64,000 nucleotides of DNA, from contig NZ_JAWQJT010000003.1 in the NCBI RefSeq assembly GCF_033441515.1, forward strand, positions 1,054,001 to 1,118,000, given 5' to 3'. The notes under the pieces are model-generated. The model worked only from the letters and a program-made list of their open reading frames with translations, was not told the DNA's origin and did not search any database. Each line of letters starts with the position of its first letter. Within the stretch, counting starts at the first letter, position 1. Position numbers and translations under genes: made by a program. The DNA comes from Amycolatopsis solani. Lineage in GTDB: Bacteria > Actinomycetota > Actinomycetes > Mycobacteriales > Pseudonocardiaceae. This document shows positions 1-9,086 of the stretch, piece after piece.

Positions 1-1228
1 GCTCGCCCGTCAGGGCCGCCGCCAGGGCTTCGCCTGCCTCCAGTTTGCGGGTGCGCCCGCGGACACGGGCCAGCAGTTGCGGGTCCACCCGCACCCACTG
101 GCCGCGCAGGCGGACCAGGGGGCGCTTCGCCTCGGCCAGTGCCGCGACCTCCGCCTCCGTCAGCTGCTCGCCGCCCAGGCTGAGCTGCCAGCGGAACTCC
201 AGGAGGCTGCGCAGCGCGAACTCCGGTCCCGCCACGCTCGCGGGTGCCTGGGTCGCGCTCGCCTTCGCCTTCACCTCGCCCGCGAACAGGCCCTTCGACC
301 AGAGCACCTCGATGCCCGCTCCGCCCAGCTCGCGGGAGCCGTCGGCGAGCAGGTCGACGACCTCGTCATCCGACAGGACCAGCGACGCCGGGGCGGCCTC
401 GGTCAGCACGCGGCCCAGGGGCGCCCAGGCTCGGGCTCCCCGCCGCAGGCCGAGCAGGAGCTGGGTCTCCACCTGGTCGCCGAGGCGGTTCAGGACCGCG
501 TCCGGGGCGTCCCAGAGCGTCGCCGCCTCCACCACCAGGCTGGGCTCCGCCATGCTGCGGACCGCCAGCACCCCCGCGAACGTGTCGTCGTCCAGTCCTT
601 CGACGCGCAGCAGCACCTGCACGCCCCGCGGCTCGCGGGCCTCCAGCTCGGCCAGCCAGGCGGCGCCGTCCGGGCCGAGCAGGGCCGGTTCGCGGGACGC
701 GAACGCCGGGTCGCCGGCGCCGACCGGGGCGGCCGGGCTGCGGACCAGCAGGTCGGCCGTCGCGTCCCAGAGTGCGCGGACCAGGGAGTCCGGCGAGTGC
801 AGCCGGATGCGTTTCAGCCCGGTCAGCGGCAGCGCGTACGCCTCCGGTGGCAGGGCGCCGGCGAGCCCGCGCAGCAGCTCCTCGTCCGCCGCGTCGAGCG
901 GGCCGATCCGCCACGCCGCCGCGCCGGCCGGGGACACCGCCGGCCGCAGCCGCCCCCGCGCCACCAGGTTCACCCCCGCGTTGACCGCGGCCGACCACGC
1001 CGCGAGGGCCGGGCTGGCCTCCTCCCCCACCGACAGCAGCCGGGGCAGCGCGCGTTCGAGGGGCACCAGCTCCGCGTCGACCTTCGTCCGCGCGAACTTG
1101 GCGCCCCGGGGCAGGACGAGCTCGATCGTGGTCCCGCCGGCCACGTCGTCGCCCCACAAGGCCAGCACGCCTTCCCGCGGGGGATCCGCGGGGAGGTAGG
1201 TGGCCTGGGTGTCTGCGCTGAACTCCAC
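1..1228 (-). CDS. SNF2-family DEAD/DEAH-box helicase, N-terminal part (runs off the window)
   Basis: About 409 codons are open from a GTG at 1226-1228 to the window edge, so the C-terminal helicase motor is outside the window. The visible part resembles the SNF2 helicase-associated N-terminal region of actinobacterial HelZ-like proteins (Rv2101 type): it starts VEFSADTQATYLP and includes RGQWVRVDP and LEAGEALAAAL near the edge. Proteins of this family are large ATP-driven DNA translocases whose cellular role is not well defined. No ATG lies near the start and the upstream purine signal is weak, so the start could move by some codons. The family call rests on the N-terminal region only, because no Walker motif is visible. 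Confidence 0.7.
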   Translation of the reverse strand, partial: MEFSADTQATYLPADPPREGVLALWGDDVAGGTTIELVLPRGAKFARTKVDAELVPLERALPRLLSVGEEASPALAAWSAAVNAGVNLVARGRLRPAVSPAGAAAWRIGPLDAADEELLRGLAGALPPEAYALPLTGLKRIRLHSPDSLVRALWDATADLLVRSPAAPVGAGDPAFASREPALLGPDGAAWLAELEAREPRGVQVLLRVEGLDDDTFAGVLAVRSMAEPSLVVEAATLWDAPDAVLNRLGDQVETQLLLGLRRGARAWAPLGRVLTEAAPASLVLSDDEVVDLLADGSRELGGAGIEVLWSKGLFAGEVKAKASATQAPASVAGPEFALRSLLEFRWQLSLGGEQLTEAEVAALAEAKRPLVRLRGQWVRVDPQLLARVRGRTRKLEAGEALAAALTGE

Positions 1229-1304
1229 GACCGCAACGCTAGAACACGCCACCGACAGTTTCGGCCCGGGCGGCACGAACGGTCCTTTCGCGCCGCCCCG
1301 GCGA

Positions 1305-3350
1305 TCAGCGCGGCAAGCCCAGAAGCCGTTCGGCCGTCAGCGAAAGCAGCACCTGGGTGGTCCCGCCCGCGATCGACAGGCACCGCGTCAGCAGGTACTC
1401 GCGCTGCGCCGCGCCGTCCGCGAGAAGCGCACCGGTCCCGGCCGCTTCGACGGCGAACGCGGCCACGTCCTGCCGGTGCCGCACCCCGAGCAGCTTCCGC
1501 ACGCTCGACTCCGCGCCGGGATCCTGCCCCTCGAGCCGCCGCAACGCCGCCCGCAGGTCCAGCACCGAGCCCGCGACCCCGTCGGCCACCAGGGCACCGA
1601 GCCGGTCCAGCTCGACGTCGCCGAGCGCCGATGCATCCATTGTGGACACCAGCGTCTGCACGCTTTCCCCGACCGCGGAACCACTCCCGATGGCCACCCG
1701 CTCATTCGCCAGCGTCGTGCGCGCCAGCCGCCAGCCGCCGCCCGGCGGGCCGACCACGTCCGCGTCCGGGACGAACACGTCGTCCAGGAACACCTCGTTG
1801 AACACGGCGTCGCCGGTGATCTCGCGCAGCGGGCGCGTGGTGATGCCCTCGGCGCGCATGTCGACCAGGAAGTACGTGATGCCCTTGTGCTTGGGCGCGG
1901 CCGGGTCGGTGCGGGCCAGGCAGATGCCCCAGTCGGCTTCGTGGGCGAGCGACGTCCACACCTTCTGGCCGGACAGCCGCCAGCCGCCGTCGACGCGCCG
2001 CGCGGCCGTCCGCAGCGCGGCCAGGTCGGAGCCGGCGCCGGGCTCGCTGAACAGCTGGCACCACGTCAGTTCACCCCGGAGGGTGGGCCGGGCGAACCGG
2101 TCGCGCTGCTCGTCGCTGCCGTGTTCGAGGATCGTCGGCACCGCCCACGCGCCGATCACCAGGTCGGGACGGCGGACGCCGGCCTCGGCGAGCGCGCCGT
2201 CGATCCGCAGCTGCTCCGCGGCGCCGGCACCCCGGCCGTAGGGCGCGGGCCAGTGCGGGGTCAGCAACCCGGCGTCGGCCAGCGCGGCCCGCTGCCCGGC
2301 CTCGGGCAGCGCCGCGATCCGCGCGACCTCTTCGCGCAGTGCGGGATCGTCGCCGACGTCGACGTTCAGGGTGCGCTCGGCCCCTTCGAGCGCCAGCGAC
2401 GCCGCCCGCCGCCGCCACGTCCCCGTGCCGCCGAGCCACTGCCGCAGGGCGATCGCGCGGCGCAGGTACAGGTGCGCGTCGTGCTCCCAGGTGAACCCGA
2501 TGCCGCCGAGGATCTGGACGCAGTCCTCGGCGTTGGCGACGGCCGCGTCGAGGGCGACGACGGCCGCGCTCGCCACCGACAGCGGGTGCTGCCCGGACGC
2601 CGCGTCCCAGGCCAGCGCTTCGGCCGCTTCGGCGCGGCAGAGCATCTGGGCGCAGAGGTGCTTGATCGCCTGGAACGCGCCGATCGGCTTGCCGAACTGC
2701 TCGCGGACCTTGGCGTACTCGACGGCGACGGTCAGGCACCGCCGCGCCACCCCGGCCGCCTCGGCCGCGGCCAGCGTCGCCGCGAGGGGAGCGACCGGCG
2801 GCAGGGTCAGGACGTCGGCGCGGACACCGGCGAAGCGCACGCGCGCCAGCGGACGCGAGAAGTCGAACGCGTCCAGGGGTTCGACCGTGACACCCGGCGT
2901 GCCCGGCGCGAGCAGCACGTGACCCTCGCCGGACGGCACCAGGAGCCACGTTTCGGCGTCCACCCCGGGCACCGGGCCGGTGACGCCGTCGTCGAGCGAA
3001 GGCGCGTCCAGCAGCACCGCGAGCGTCGCTTCCCCCTCGGCCAGCGCCGGGAGCAGCTCTTTCGCGGCGGGTATTCCGGCGAGCAGAAGGCCGCCGAGCG
3101 CGGTGCCGAGCAGCGGCCCCGGCACCAGTTCTTCGGCCGCGGCGGCGAGGCCGGCGGCGAGATCGGCGATACTGCCGTCGGCACCGCCCGCCTCCGCGGG
3201 CAGCGCGACGCCGAGGAGGCCGAGCCCGGCGAATCCAGCGGGTATCCCGGTTTCGGCCGCGCGCACCGCCGCTCGCGGGTGGTGCGCCGCGGACCAGGCG
3301 TGGATCGCCTCGGCCAGCGCGGCCTGTTCGTCGGTGAGCGCGACCGGCAT
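1305..3350 (-). CDS. fadE34: Two-domain acyl-CoA dehydrogenase, FadE34-like (sterol side chain)
   Basis: This 681-residue protein has two acyl-CoA dehydrogenase domains in one chain (about 1-330 and 345-681). The second carries the flavin/substrate motifs QLFSEPGAGSDLA and GQKVWTS. M. tuberculosis FadE34 has the same fused architecture and desaturates the C24 cholesterol side-chain CoA ester. It is also divergent to kstR there, as here. The ATG start has AGGAGG four bases upstream. A KstR-type operator at 3388-3401 overlaps the likely -35 region (GTAACA-N17-TAGTGT, on the minus strand), so it is probably repressed by the neighbouring KstR and induced by sterol CoA metabolites. The family is certain; the exact substrate is inferred from synteny. 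Confidence 0.85.
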   Translation of the reverse strand: MPVALTDEQAALAEAIHAWSAAHHPRAAVRAAETGIPAGFAGLGLLGVALPAEAGGADGSIADLAAGLAAAAEELVPGPLLGTALGGLLLAGIPAAKELLPALAEGEATLAVLLDAPSLDDGVTGPVPGVDAETWLLVPSGEGHVLLAPGTPGVTVEPLDAFDFSRPLARVRFAGVRADVLTLPPVAPLAATLAAAEAAGVARRCLTVAVEYAKVREQFGKPIGAFQAIKHLCAQMLCRAEAAEALAWDAASGQHPLSVASAAVVALDAAVANAEDCVQILGGIGFTWEHDAHLYLRRAIALRQWLGGTGTWRRRAASLALEGAERTLNVDVGDDPALREEVARIAALPEAGQRAALADAGLLTPHWPAPYGRGAGAAEQLRIDGALAEAGVRRPDLVIGAWAVPTILEHGSDEQRDRFARPTLRGELTWCQLFSEPGAGSDLAALRTAARRVDGGWRLSGQKVWTSLAHEADWGICLARTDPAAPKHKGITYFLVDMRAEGITTRPLREITGDAVFNEVFLDDVFVPDADVVGPPGGGWRLARTTLANERVAIGSGSAVGESVQTLVSTMDASALGDVELDRLGALVADGVAGSVLDLRAALRRLEGQDPGAESSVRKLLGVRHRQDVAAFAVEAAGTGALLADGAAQREYLLTRCLSIAGGTTQVLLSLTAERLLGLPR

Positions 3351-3387
3351 CGGGCCTCCTCGCGAAACGGGACACTACTCGCGAGTG

Positions 3388-3401
3388 TAGAACGTGTTAC
3401 A
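3388..3401. promoter_or_regulatory. KstR-type operator 1 (fadE34 side)
   Basis: TAGAACGTGTTACA fits the KstR consensus TnnAACnnGTTnnA exactly. It lies 38 bp upstream of the fadE34-like start and overlaps its predicted -35 element. Confidence 0.8.
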
Positions 3402-3425
3402 GTTTTTCGGCCAGTGGGTCGATTG

Positions 3426-3453
3426 TTGAACGTTTCGCCAGGACAGGTACCCT
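3426..3453 (+). promoter_or_regulatory. Predicted kstR promoter
   Basis: TTGAAC and TACCCT are separated by 16 bp, placing transcription start near 3460, just before operator 2. This supports negative autoregulation. The -10 match is moderate. Confidence 0.4.
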
Positions 3454-3464
3454 ATGTGATGAAC

Positions 3465-3478
3465 TGGAACAAGTTCCG
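3465..3478. promoter_or_regulatory. KstR-type operator 2 (kstR side)
   Basis: TGGAACAAGTTCCG keeps the AACnnGTT core with perfect GGAAC/GTTCC arms and differs from the KstR consensus only at the last base. It lies 18 bp before the kstR ATG, overlapping the start of the transcript. Confidence 0.7.
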
Positions 3479-3496
3479 ACGGACAGGGGAACTCGG

Positions 3497-4117
3497 ATGC
3501 CCGGCAAGACCAAGGCGCGCGGCAACGGCCTGAGCGCGATCGGCGCCGACGAGCTCGGCTCGGCCGCGCAGCGCGACCGCCGTCGCCGGATCATCGACGC
3601 GACCCTCGCCCTGGCCTCGAAGGGCGGCTACGACGCCGTCCAGATGCGGGCCGTCGCCGAGAAGGCCGACGTCGCGCTCGGCACGCTGTACCGGTACTTC
3701 CCGTCGAAGATCCACCTGCTCGTGTCCGGGCTGGCGCGCGAATTCGAGCGCGCGCAGGAGAAGCTCGAGCGCCAGGCCATCCCGGGCGAGACGCCCGCCG
3801 AGCGGCTGATGTTCGTGCTCGGCCGCAACACCCGCCTGATGCAGCGCGACCCGCACCTGACCGAAGCCATGGTGCGGGCCTTCATGTTCGCCGACACCTC
3901 CGCGGCCGCCGAGGTCGAGCAGGTCGGGCTGCTCATGGAGAACATGTTCGCCAAGGCGATGGGCATCGACGAGCCCACCGAGGCCGACCGCGACATCTTC
4001 CACGTCGTCGCCGACGTCTGGATGGCGAACCTGGTGGCCTGGGTGACCCGCCGCGCCTCCGCGGCCGACGTCGCGAACCGCCTCGAACTGTCGGTCCACC
4101 TGCTGCTGGACAAGTAG
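3497..4117 (+). CDS. kstR: TetR-family repressor KstR of sterol catabolism
   Basis: The 206-residue protein has an N-terminal TetR helix-turn-helix (about 30-85, with the recognition-helix segment LGTLYRYFPSK) and a ligand domain closely resembling mycobacterial KstR (LTEAMVRAF, DVWMANLVAWVTRRAS). KstR represses the upper cholesterol degradation regulon and is released by 3-oxo-cholestenoyl-CoA-type ligands. AGGGGAA precedes the ATG. The gene is divergent to the fadE34-like gene, as in mycobacteria, and two KstR boxes lie between them, indicating joint control and autoregulation. The C-terminus is seven bases from the convergent LLM oxidoreductase gene. Confidence 0.92.
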   Translation: MPGKTKARGNGLSAIGADELGSAAQRDRRRRIIDATLALASKGGYDAVQMRAVAEKADVALGTLYRYFPSKIHLLVSGLAREFERAQEKLERQAIPGETPAERLMFVLGRNTRLMQRDPHLTEAMVRAFMFADTSAAAEVEQVGLLMENMFAKAMGIDEPTEADRDIFHVVADVWMANLVAWVTRRASAADVANRLELSVHLLLDK

Positions 4118-4124
4118 CCGCGCC

Positions 4125-4955
4125 TCAGCGGTGCGCGGCGGCCACCTCCGCCAGCTCGTCGAGCGCCTTGAGCGTCTCCGCTTCCGGCAGCGTGTCCAGC
4201 AGGAACGTGTACCGCTCGACGCCGGCCTCGCGGAAGCCGTCGATCACCTTCGGGATCGTCGGGCCGCCGAAGACCGCGAACTGGACGTCTTCGCGGCCCT
4301 GCTCGGCCAGCCAGCGGCGGACGCGCTGGGCTTCCTGGTACTTCGTGTAGCCCCGGAGCAGCCAGCCGTCGCCGTACTTGGCGAGGCGGTTCAGCGCCGC
4401 TTCGCTCTCACCGCCGATGTAGATCGGGACGTGCGGCTTCTGCACCGGCTTCGGCCAGCTGAAGATCGGGTCGAAGTCGACGTGCTCGCCGTGGAACTCG
4501 GCCTCGTCCTTCGTCCAGATCTCCTTGAGCGCGGCCAGCTGCTCGTCGATGAGCGCGCCGCGCGTCTTCGGATCGGTGCCGTGGTTGCGCATCTCCTCGC
4601 GGTTCCAGCCGACCCCGACGCCGAACAGCGCGCGCCCCTCGGAGATCAGGTCCAGCGACGCGACCTCCTTGGCGGTGTGGATCAGGTCGCGCTGGATCAG
4701 CAGCGCGATCCCGGTGCCGAGCAGCAGCTCCGACGTGGCGGTGGCCGCGGCGGTGAGCGCCAGGAAGGGGTCGAGCGTGCGGTAGTACACGCGCGGCAGG
4801 TCTCCCCCGCCCGGGTAAGGGGTTTCCCGGCTCACCGGGATGTGCGAGTGCTCGGCCAGGAACAGCGAGTCGAAGCCGCGTTCCTCCAAAGCCGCACCCA
4901 GAACGTCCGGGCGGATGCCCTCGTCGGTCACGAACGTCGAGATCCCGAATTTCAT
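4125..4955 (-). CDS. LLM-class F420-dependent oxidoreductase
   Basis: The 276-residue protein has the luciferase-like monooxygenase TIM-barrel pattern: MKFGISTF at the start, FDSLFLAEHSHIP, then GVGVGWNREEM and HVPIYIGGES. Members of this actinobacterial subgroup usually use F420H2 for hydride transfer to unknown substrates. I start at the ATG at 4953-4955, because MKFGIS is the normal family N-terminus; a start 36 bases upstream would add unrelated residues. It ends seven bases from kstR on the opposite strand. No substrate can be given from sequence, although kstR proximity makes a lipid or sterol substrate possible. Confidence 0.8.
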   Translation of the reverse strand: MKFGISTFVTDEGIRPDVLGAALEERGFDSLFLAEHSHIPVSRETPYPGGGDLPRVYYRTLDPFLALTAAATATSELLLGTGIALLIQRDLIHTAKEVASLDLISEGRALFGVGVGWNREEMRNHGTDPKTRGALIDEQLAALKEIWTKDEAEFHGEHVDFDPIFSWPKPVQKPHVPIYIGGESEAALNRLAKYGDGWLLRGYTKYQEAQRVRRWLAEQGREDVQFAVFGGPTIPKVIDGFREAGVERYTFLLDTLPEAETLKALDELAEVAAAHR

Positions 4956-5031
4956 GCTCCAGGAGTACCACTGCCTTGACAGGGGGTGCACGATGGAGTC
5001 ATCTCATCATACGTTGAATAAGGGGGCGGTC

Positions 5032-5727
5032 ATGGACGTACAGGACGTCGACTTCGAAGAGCTCTACCAGGGTGCCACGCCGATGGGCCGCAAGATGCCG
5101 TGGGACATCGGCGCGCCGCAGCCCGTGGTCGTCGCGCTGGCCGACGCCGGCGAGTTCGGCGGCGACGTGCTCGACATCGGCTGCGGCCTCGGCGACAACT
5201 CCGCGTTCCTCGCCTCGCGAGGCCTGCGCGTGACCGGGCTGGACGGCGCCCCGTCGGCGATCGAGCAGGCCCGCGCCCGCGCCGCCGAGAAGGGGCTCGA
5301 CATCGAGTTCGCCGTCGCCGACGCGACGAAGCTCGAAGGGTACGAAGGCCGCTTCGACACGGTCCTCGACAGCGCGCTGTACCACTGCCTGGACGAGGAC
5401 CAGCGCAGGGCGTACCTCGCGGCGCTGACCCGCGCGACCCGCCCGGGCGCGCGCCTGCACCTGTTCTGCTTCTCGCCGTCGGTCCCGGACTCGTTCCCGG
5501 CGCCGTACCTGATCAGCGAAGCCAACCTGCGGGAGACGGTCGGGAAGGACTGGACCATCGAGGTTCTCGAGCCGACGCTCTACACGACGTCGATGACGGC
5601 GGAGGAGCTGCGGCAGAGCGTCCGGGTGGTGCTGGACGCGGACCCGGAAGGCTTGACGAAGATGGAGACCGACGCGAACGGGCGCGTGCTGGTCCCGGTC
5701 TGGCAGCTGAAGGCGGTACGCCGTTAG
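5032..5727 (+). CDS. Class I SAM-dependent methyltransferase
   Basis: The 231-residue protein has a Rossmann methyltransferase fold with motif I VLDIGCGLGDNS (about 46-57), the acidic ribose-binding segment LDGAPSAI, and a motif IV-like DTVLDSALYHCL. It resembles small thiopurine/TehB-type methyltransferases, but the acceptor is unknown. AAGGGGG upstream of ATG 5032 decides the start. A TTGACA at 4976-4981 in the 76-bp divergent space is a plausible -35, though the matching -10 is poor. The gene is convergent to icmF, with a large hairpin between them. Confidence 0.8.
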   Translation: MDVQDVDFEELYQGATPMGRKMPWDIGAPQPVVVALADAGEFGGDVLDIGCGLGDNSAFLASRGLRVTGLDGAPSAIEQARARAAEKGLDIEFAVADATKLEGYEGRFDTVLDSALYHCLDEDQRRAYLAALTRATRPGARLHLFCFSPSVPDSFPAPYLISEANLRETVGKDWTIEVLEPTLYTTSMTAEELRQSVRVVLDADPEGLTKMETDANGRVLVPVWQLKAVRR

Positions 5728-5741
5728 AGCGTGGTGGCGGA

Positions 5742-5828
5742 AGCGCCCCAAGGTGGCCTTGGTTGCGTCAGACGCACCCAAGGCGGCCTTCGGTGCGTCT
5801 GACGCACCGAAGGCCACATTGGGGCGCT
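5742..5828. repeat. 87-nt nested-palindrome hairpin (family B) between convergent genes
   Basis: Arms of 43 nt (5742-5784 and 5786-5828) pair with four mismatches. Each arm contains smaller palindromes, a CCAAGGTGGCCTTGG-like block and TGCGTCAGACGCA. It fills almost all of the gap between the methyltransferase and icmF stop codons and may act as a bidirectional terminator. Confidence 0.8.
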
Positions 5829-5846
5829 CTGGCCGGGCGCGCGCGA

Positions 5847-8800
5847 CTAGACGTTCCGCCGGTACTGGCCCCCGACCTCGAAGAACGCCTCCGTGATCTG
5901 ACCCAGCGAACACACCCGCGCCGCGTCCATCAGGACGCCGAACAGGTTGCCGCCGCGGGTGGCTGCTTCGCGCAGGGCCTTCAGGGCCTGCTGGGCTTCC
6001 TCGTGGTGGCGGTGCTGGAAGTCCGACAGGCGGGCGAGCTGCGACTTCTTCTCGTCCTCCGTCGCCCTCGCCAGTTCGACCTCGATGTCGTCCTCGCCCG
6101 CGTTCGGGTTGCGGAACGTGTTGACGCCGATGATCGGCAACGAACCGTCGTGCTTCTTGCGCTCGTACAGGATCGACTCGTCCTGGATCTTGCCGCGCTG
6201 GTAGCCGGTCTCCATCGCGCCGAGGACGCCGCCGCGCTCGGAGATGCGGTCGAACTCCGCCAGGACCGCTTCCTCGACCAGGTCCGTCAGCTCGTCGATG
6301 ACGAACGAGCCCTGCAGCGGGTTCTCGTTCTTCGACAGGCCCCATTCCTTGTTGATGATCATCTGGATGGCCATCGCGCGACGGACCGAGGACTCCGACG
6401 GCGTCGTGATCGCCTCGTCGAACGCGTTGGTGTGCAACGAGTTCGCGTTGTCGTACAGCGCGCACAGGGCCTGCAGCGTGGTGCGGATGTCGTTGAAGCT
6501 CATCTCCTGCGCGTGCAGCGAGCGCCCGGACGTCTGGACGTGGTACTTGAGCTTCTGGGACCGCTCGTTCGCGCCGTAGCGGTCGCGCATCGCCACCGCC
6601 CAGATCCGGCGCGCCACCCGGCCGAGGACCGAGTACTCCGCGTCCATGCCGTTGGAGAAGAAGAACGACAGGTTCGGCGCGAAGCAGTCGACGTCCATGC
6701 CGCGGGCGAGGTACGACTCGACGTAGGTGAAGCCGTTGGCCAGTGTGAAGGCCAGCTGCGAGATCGGGTTCGCGCCGGCCTCGGCGATGTGGTAGCCGGA
6801 GATCGAGACCGAGTAGAAGTTCCGCAGGTGGTGCTCGATGAACCACTCCTGGATGTCGGCCATCATCCGGAGGCTGAACTCGGTGGAGAAGATGCAGGTG
6901 TTCTGGCCCTGGTCCTCCTTGAGGATGTCGGCCTGCACCGTGCCGCGCACGTTCTGGAGCGTCCACGCGCGCAGCTCGGCGGCCTCGGCGTCGGACGGGT
7001 CGCGGCCGTGCTCGGCCCGGAACGCGTCGACCTTCTGGTCGATCGCGGTGTTGAGGAAGAAGGCCAGGATCGTCGGCGCCGGGCCGTTGATCGTCATCGA
7101 CACCGATGTGTTCGGCGCGGTCAGGTCGAAGCCGTCGTAGAGGACCTTCATGTCCTCGACCGTCGCGATGGACACACCGGACGTGCCGACCTTGCCGTAG
7201 ATGTCGGGGCGCGTGTCGGGGTCGTGGCCGTACAGGGTCACGGAGTCGAACGCCGTCGAGAGCCGCTTCGCCTCGGAGTCGGCCGAGAGCAGCTTGAACC
7301 GGCGGTTGGTGCGGAACGCGTCGCCCTCGCCGGCGAACATCCGCGCCGGGTCCTCGCCTTCGCGCTTGAACGGGAAAACGCCCGCGGTGTAGGGGAAGTA
7401 CCCCGGCAGGTGCTCGCGGCGCAGGAACGACAGCAGCTCGCCGTCCTCGGTGTACCGCGGCAGCGCGACGCGCGGGATCCGGTTGCCGGACAACGTGTCC
7501 CGCCACAGCTGCGTGCGCAGCTCCTTGTCGCGGATCTTCACGACGAGCTCGTCCTGGCGGTATTCCTCGGCCAGCTCGCGGAAGCGCTCGAGGAGCTTTG
7601 TCGATTCGCCGTCCACATCGGACTCGGCCGCGGCGAGCAGCCCGTCCAGCGCGTCGGTCGACGCGTCCACCTTGGACAGTTCGGTCTTGGTCAGCGCCAG
7701 CGCGTTCCGTTTGCGGACCGCGGCGACCTGCTGCTCGGTCTTCGCGTGGTAACCGCGCACCGAGTCGGCGATCTCGGCCAGGTAGCGCGCGCGGTTGCCG
7801 GGGATGATCGTCGAGGCGTCCGTGGACACCTTGCCCTCGACGCGCGGCAGCGTGCCCGCCGAGACGCTCAGCCCGCGCTCGCCCAGCATGCCACGCAGGT
7901 GCTGGTACAGCGCCGTGACGCCGTCGTCGTTGAACTTCGCCGCGCTCGTGCCGTACACCGGCATGTCCTCGGGACCTTCAGAGAAGGCCTCGCGGTTGCG
8001 CACCAGCTGGCGCGCGACGTCGCGGCGGGCGTCCTCGGCGCCGCGGCGCTCGAACTTGTTGATCGCGACGACGTCGGCGAAGTCGAGCATGTCGATCTTC
8101 TCCAGCTGCGACGCGGCGCCGAACTCCGGCGTCATCACGTACAGCGAGTTGTCCACGAAGTCGACGATGCCGGCGTCGCCCTGGCCGATGCCCGGCGTCT
8201 CGACGATCACCAGGTCGAACCCGGCGGCCTTGCAGGCCAGGATCGATTCGCGCAGCCCGGCCGGGATCTCCCCCGACGTCGTGCGCGTGGCCAGCGAGCG
8301 GAAGAACACCGGAGAGCCGTCGAGGCAGTTCATCCGGATGCGGTCGCCGAGCAGCGCGCCGCCGCCCTTGCGCCGCGACGGGTCGACCGCGAGCACCGCG
8401 ATCCGCAGCTTGTCCTCCTGGTCGAGGCGGAAGCGGCGGACCAGCTCGTCGGTGAGCGACGACTTGCCCGAGCCGCCGGTGCCGGTGATGCCCAGGACCG
8501 GCACGGTCCGGCCGGCCGCGGCCTCGGTGATGCCGTCGAGCAGCTCGCCGGGCAGCCGCCCGGCCGCCAGCTGGGTGATGACCCGCGAGAGCGCGGGGAC
8601 GTCCCCGGAGAGCACCTTGTCCAGCGCCGGGCCCTCGGCCGCGAGGTCGGTGTCGCAGGCCTCGATCATCGAGTTGATCATGCCCGGCAGGCCCATCTCG
8701 TAGCCGTCTTCCGGCGAGAAGATGCGGGCGACGCCGCGCGAGTGCAGCAGGTCGATCTCCTCGCGCACGATCACCCCGCCCCCGCCGCCGAAGACCTTGA

Positions 8801-9080
8801 TGTGGCCGGCGCCGCGCTCGCGCAGCAGCTCGACCAGGTACGAGAAGTACTCGACGTGCCCGCCCTGGTAGGCGGAGATCGCCACGCCCTGGACGTCTTC
8901 GGCGATGGCGGCGGTGGCCACCTCGTCGACCGAACGGTTGTGGCCGAGGTGGACGACCTCCGCGCCCTGCGACTGCAGGATCCGCCGCATGATGTTGATC
9001 GACGCGTCGTGGCCGTCGAAGAGACTCGACGCCGTGACGAACCGGACGGGGTGCGCGGGGCGGTACAGCTCACTGCTCAT
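5847..9080 (-). CDS. icmF: Fused isobutyryl-CoA mutase IcmF (B12-dependent mutase with built-in G-protein chaperone)
   Basis: This 1077-residue protein joins a cobalamin-binding domain (about 10-140, SSLFDGHDASI carries the DxH B12 motif), a MeaB-like GTPase domain (P-loop GTGGSGKSS near residue 200) and a C-terminal acyl-CoA mutase barrel with PYTAGVFPFKR and GPAPTILAFFLNT. That order and length match IcmF, which interconverts isobutyryl-CoA and n-butyryl-CoA (and pivalyl-CoA in some members), with the GTPase guarding cofactor loading. It links valine and branched-chain degradation to the butyryl/ethylmalonyl-CoA pool. No cobalamin riboswitch fits in the 138-bp upstream gap. The predicted promoter suggests a leaderless mRNA. 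Confidence 0.95.
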   Translation of the reverse strand: MSSELYRPAHPVRFVTASSLFDGHDASINIMRRILQSQGAEVVHLGHNRSVDEVATAAIAEDVQGVAISAYQGGHVEYFSYLVELLRERGAGHIKVFGGGGGVIVREEIDLLHSRGVARIFSPEDGYEMGLPGMINSMIEACDTDLAAEGPALDKVLSGDVPALSRVITQLAAGRLPGELLDGITEAAAGRTVPVLGITGTGGSGKSSLTDELVRRFRLDQEDKLRIAVLAVDPSRRKGGGALLGDRIRMNCLDGSPVFFRSLATRTTSGEIPAGLRESILACKAAGFDLVIVETPGIGQGDAGIVDFVDNSLYVMTPEFGAASQLEKIDMLDFADVVAINKFERRGAEDARRDVARQLVRNREAFSEGPEDMPVYGTSAAKFNDDGVTALYQHLRGMLGERGLSVSAGTLPRVEGKVSTDASTIIPGNRARYLAEIADSVRGYHAKTEQQVAAVRKRNALALTKTELSKVDASTDALDGLLAAAESDVDGESTKLLERFRELAEEYRQDELVVKIRDKELRTQLWRDTLSGNRIPRVALPRYTEDGELLSFLRREHLPGYFPYTAGVFPFKREGEDPARMFAGEGDAFRTNRRFKLLSADSEAKRLSTAFDSVTLYGHDPDTRPDIYGKVGTSGVSIATVEDMKVLYDGFDLTAPNTSVSMTINGPAPTILAFFLNTAIDQKVDAFRAEHGRDPSDAEAAELRAWTLQNVRGTVQADILKEDQGQNTCIFSTEFSLRMMADIQEWFIEHHLRNFYSVSISGYHIAEAGANPISQLAFTLANGFTYVESYLARGMDVDCFAPNLSFFFSNGMDAEYSVLGRVARRIWAVAMRDRYGANERSQKLKYHVQTSGRSLHAQEMSFNDIRTTLQALCALYDNANSLHTNAFDEAITTPSESSVRRAMAIQMIINKEWGLSKNENPLQGSFVIDELTDLVEEAVLAEFDRISERGGVLGAMETGYQRGKIQDESILYERKKHDGSLPIIGVNTFRNPNAGEDDIEVELARATEDEKKSQLARLSDFQHRHHEEAQQALKALREAATRGGNLFGVLMDAARVCSLGQITEAFFEVGGQYRRNV

Positions 9081-9086
9081 CCCCTA

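Noticed and set aside
1238..1251. TAGAACACG half site near the helicase start, similar to a KstR box
   Set aside because: The second half (GCCACC) lacks GTTnnA, so only one arm of the consensus is present.
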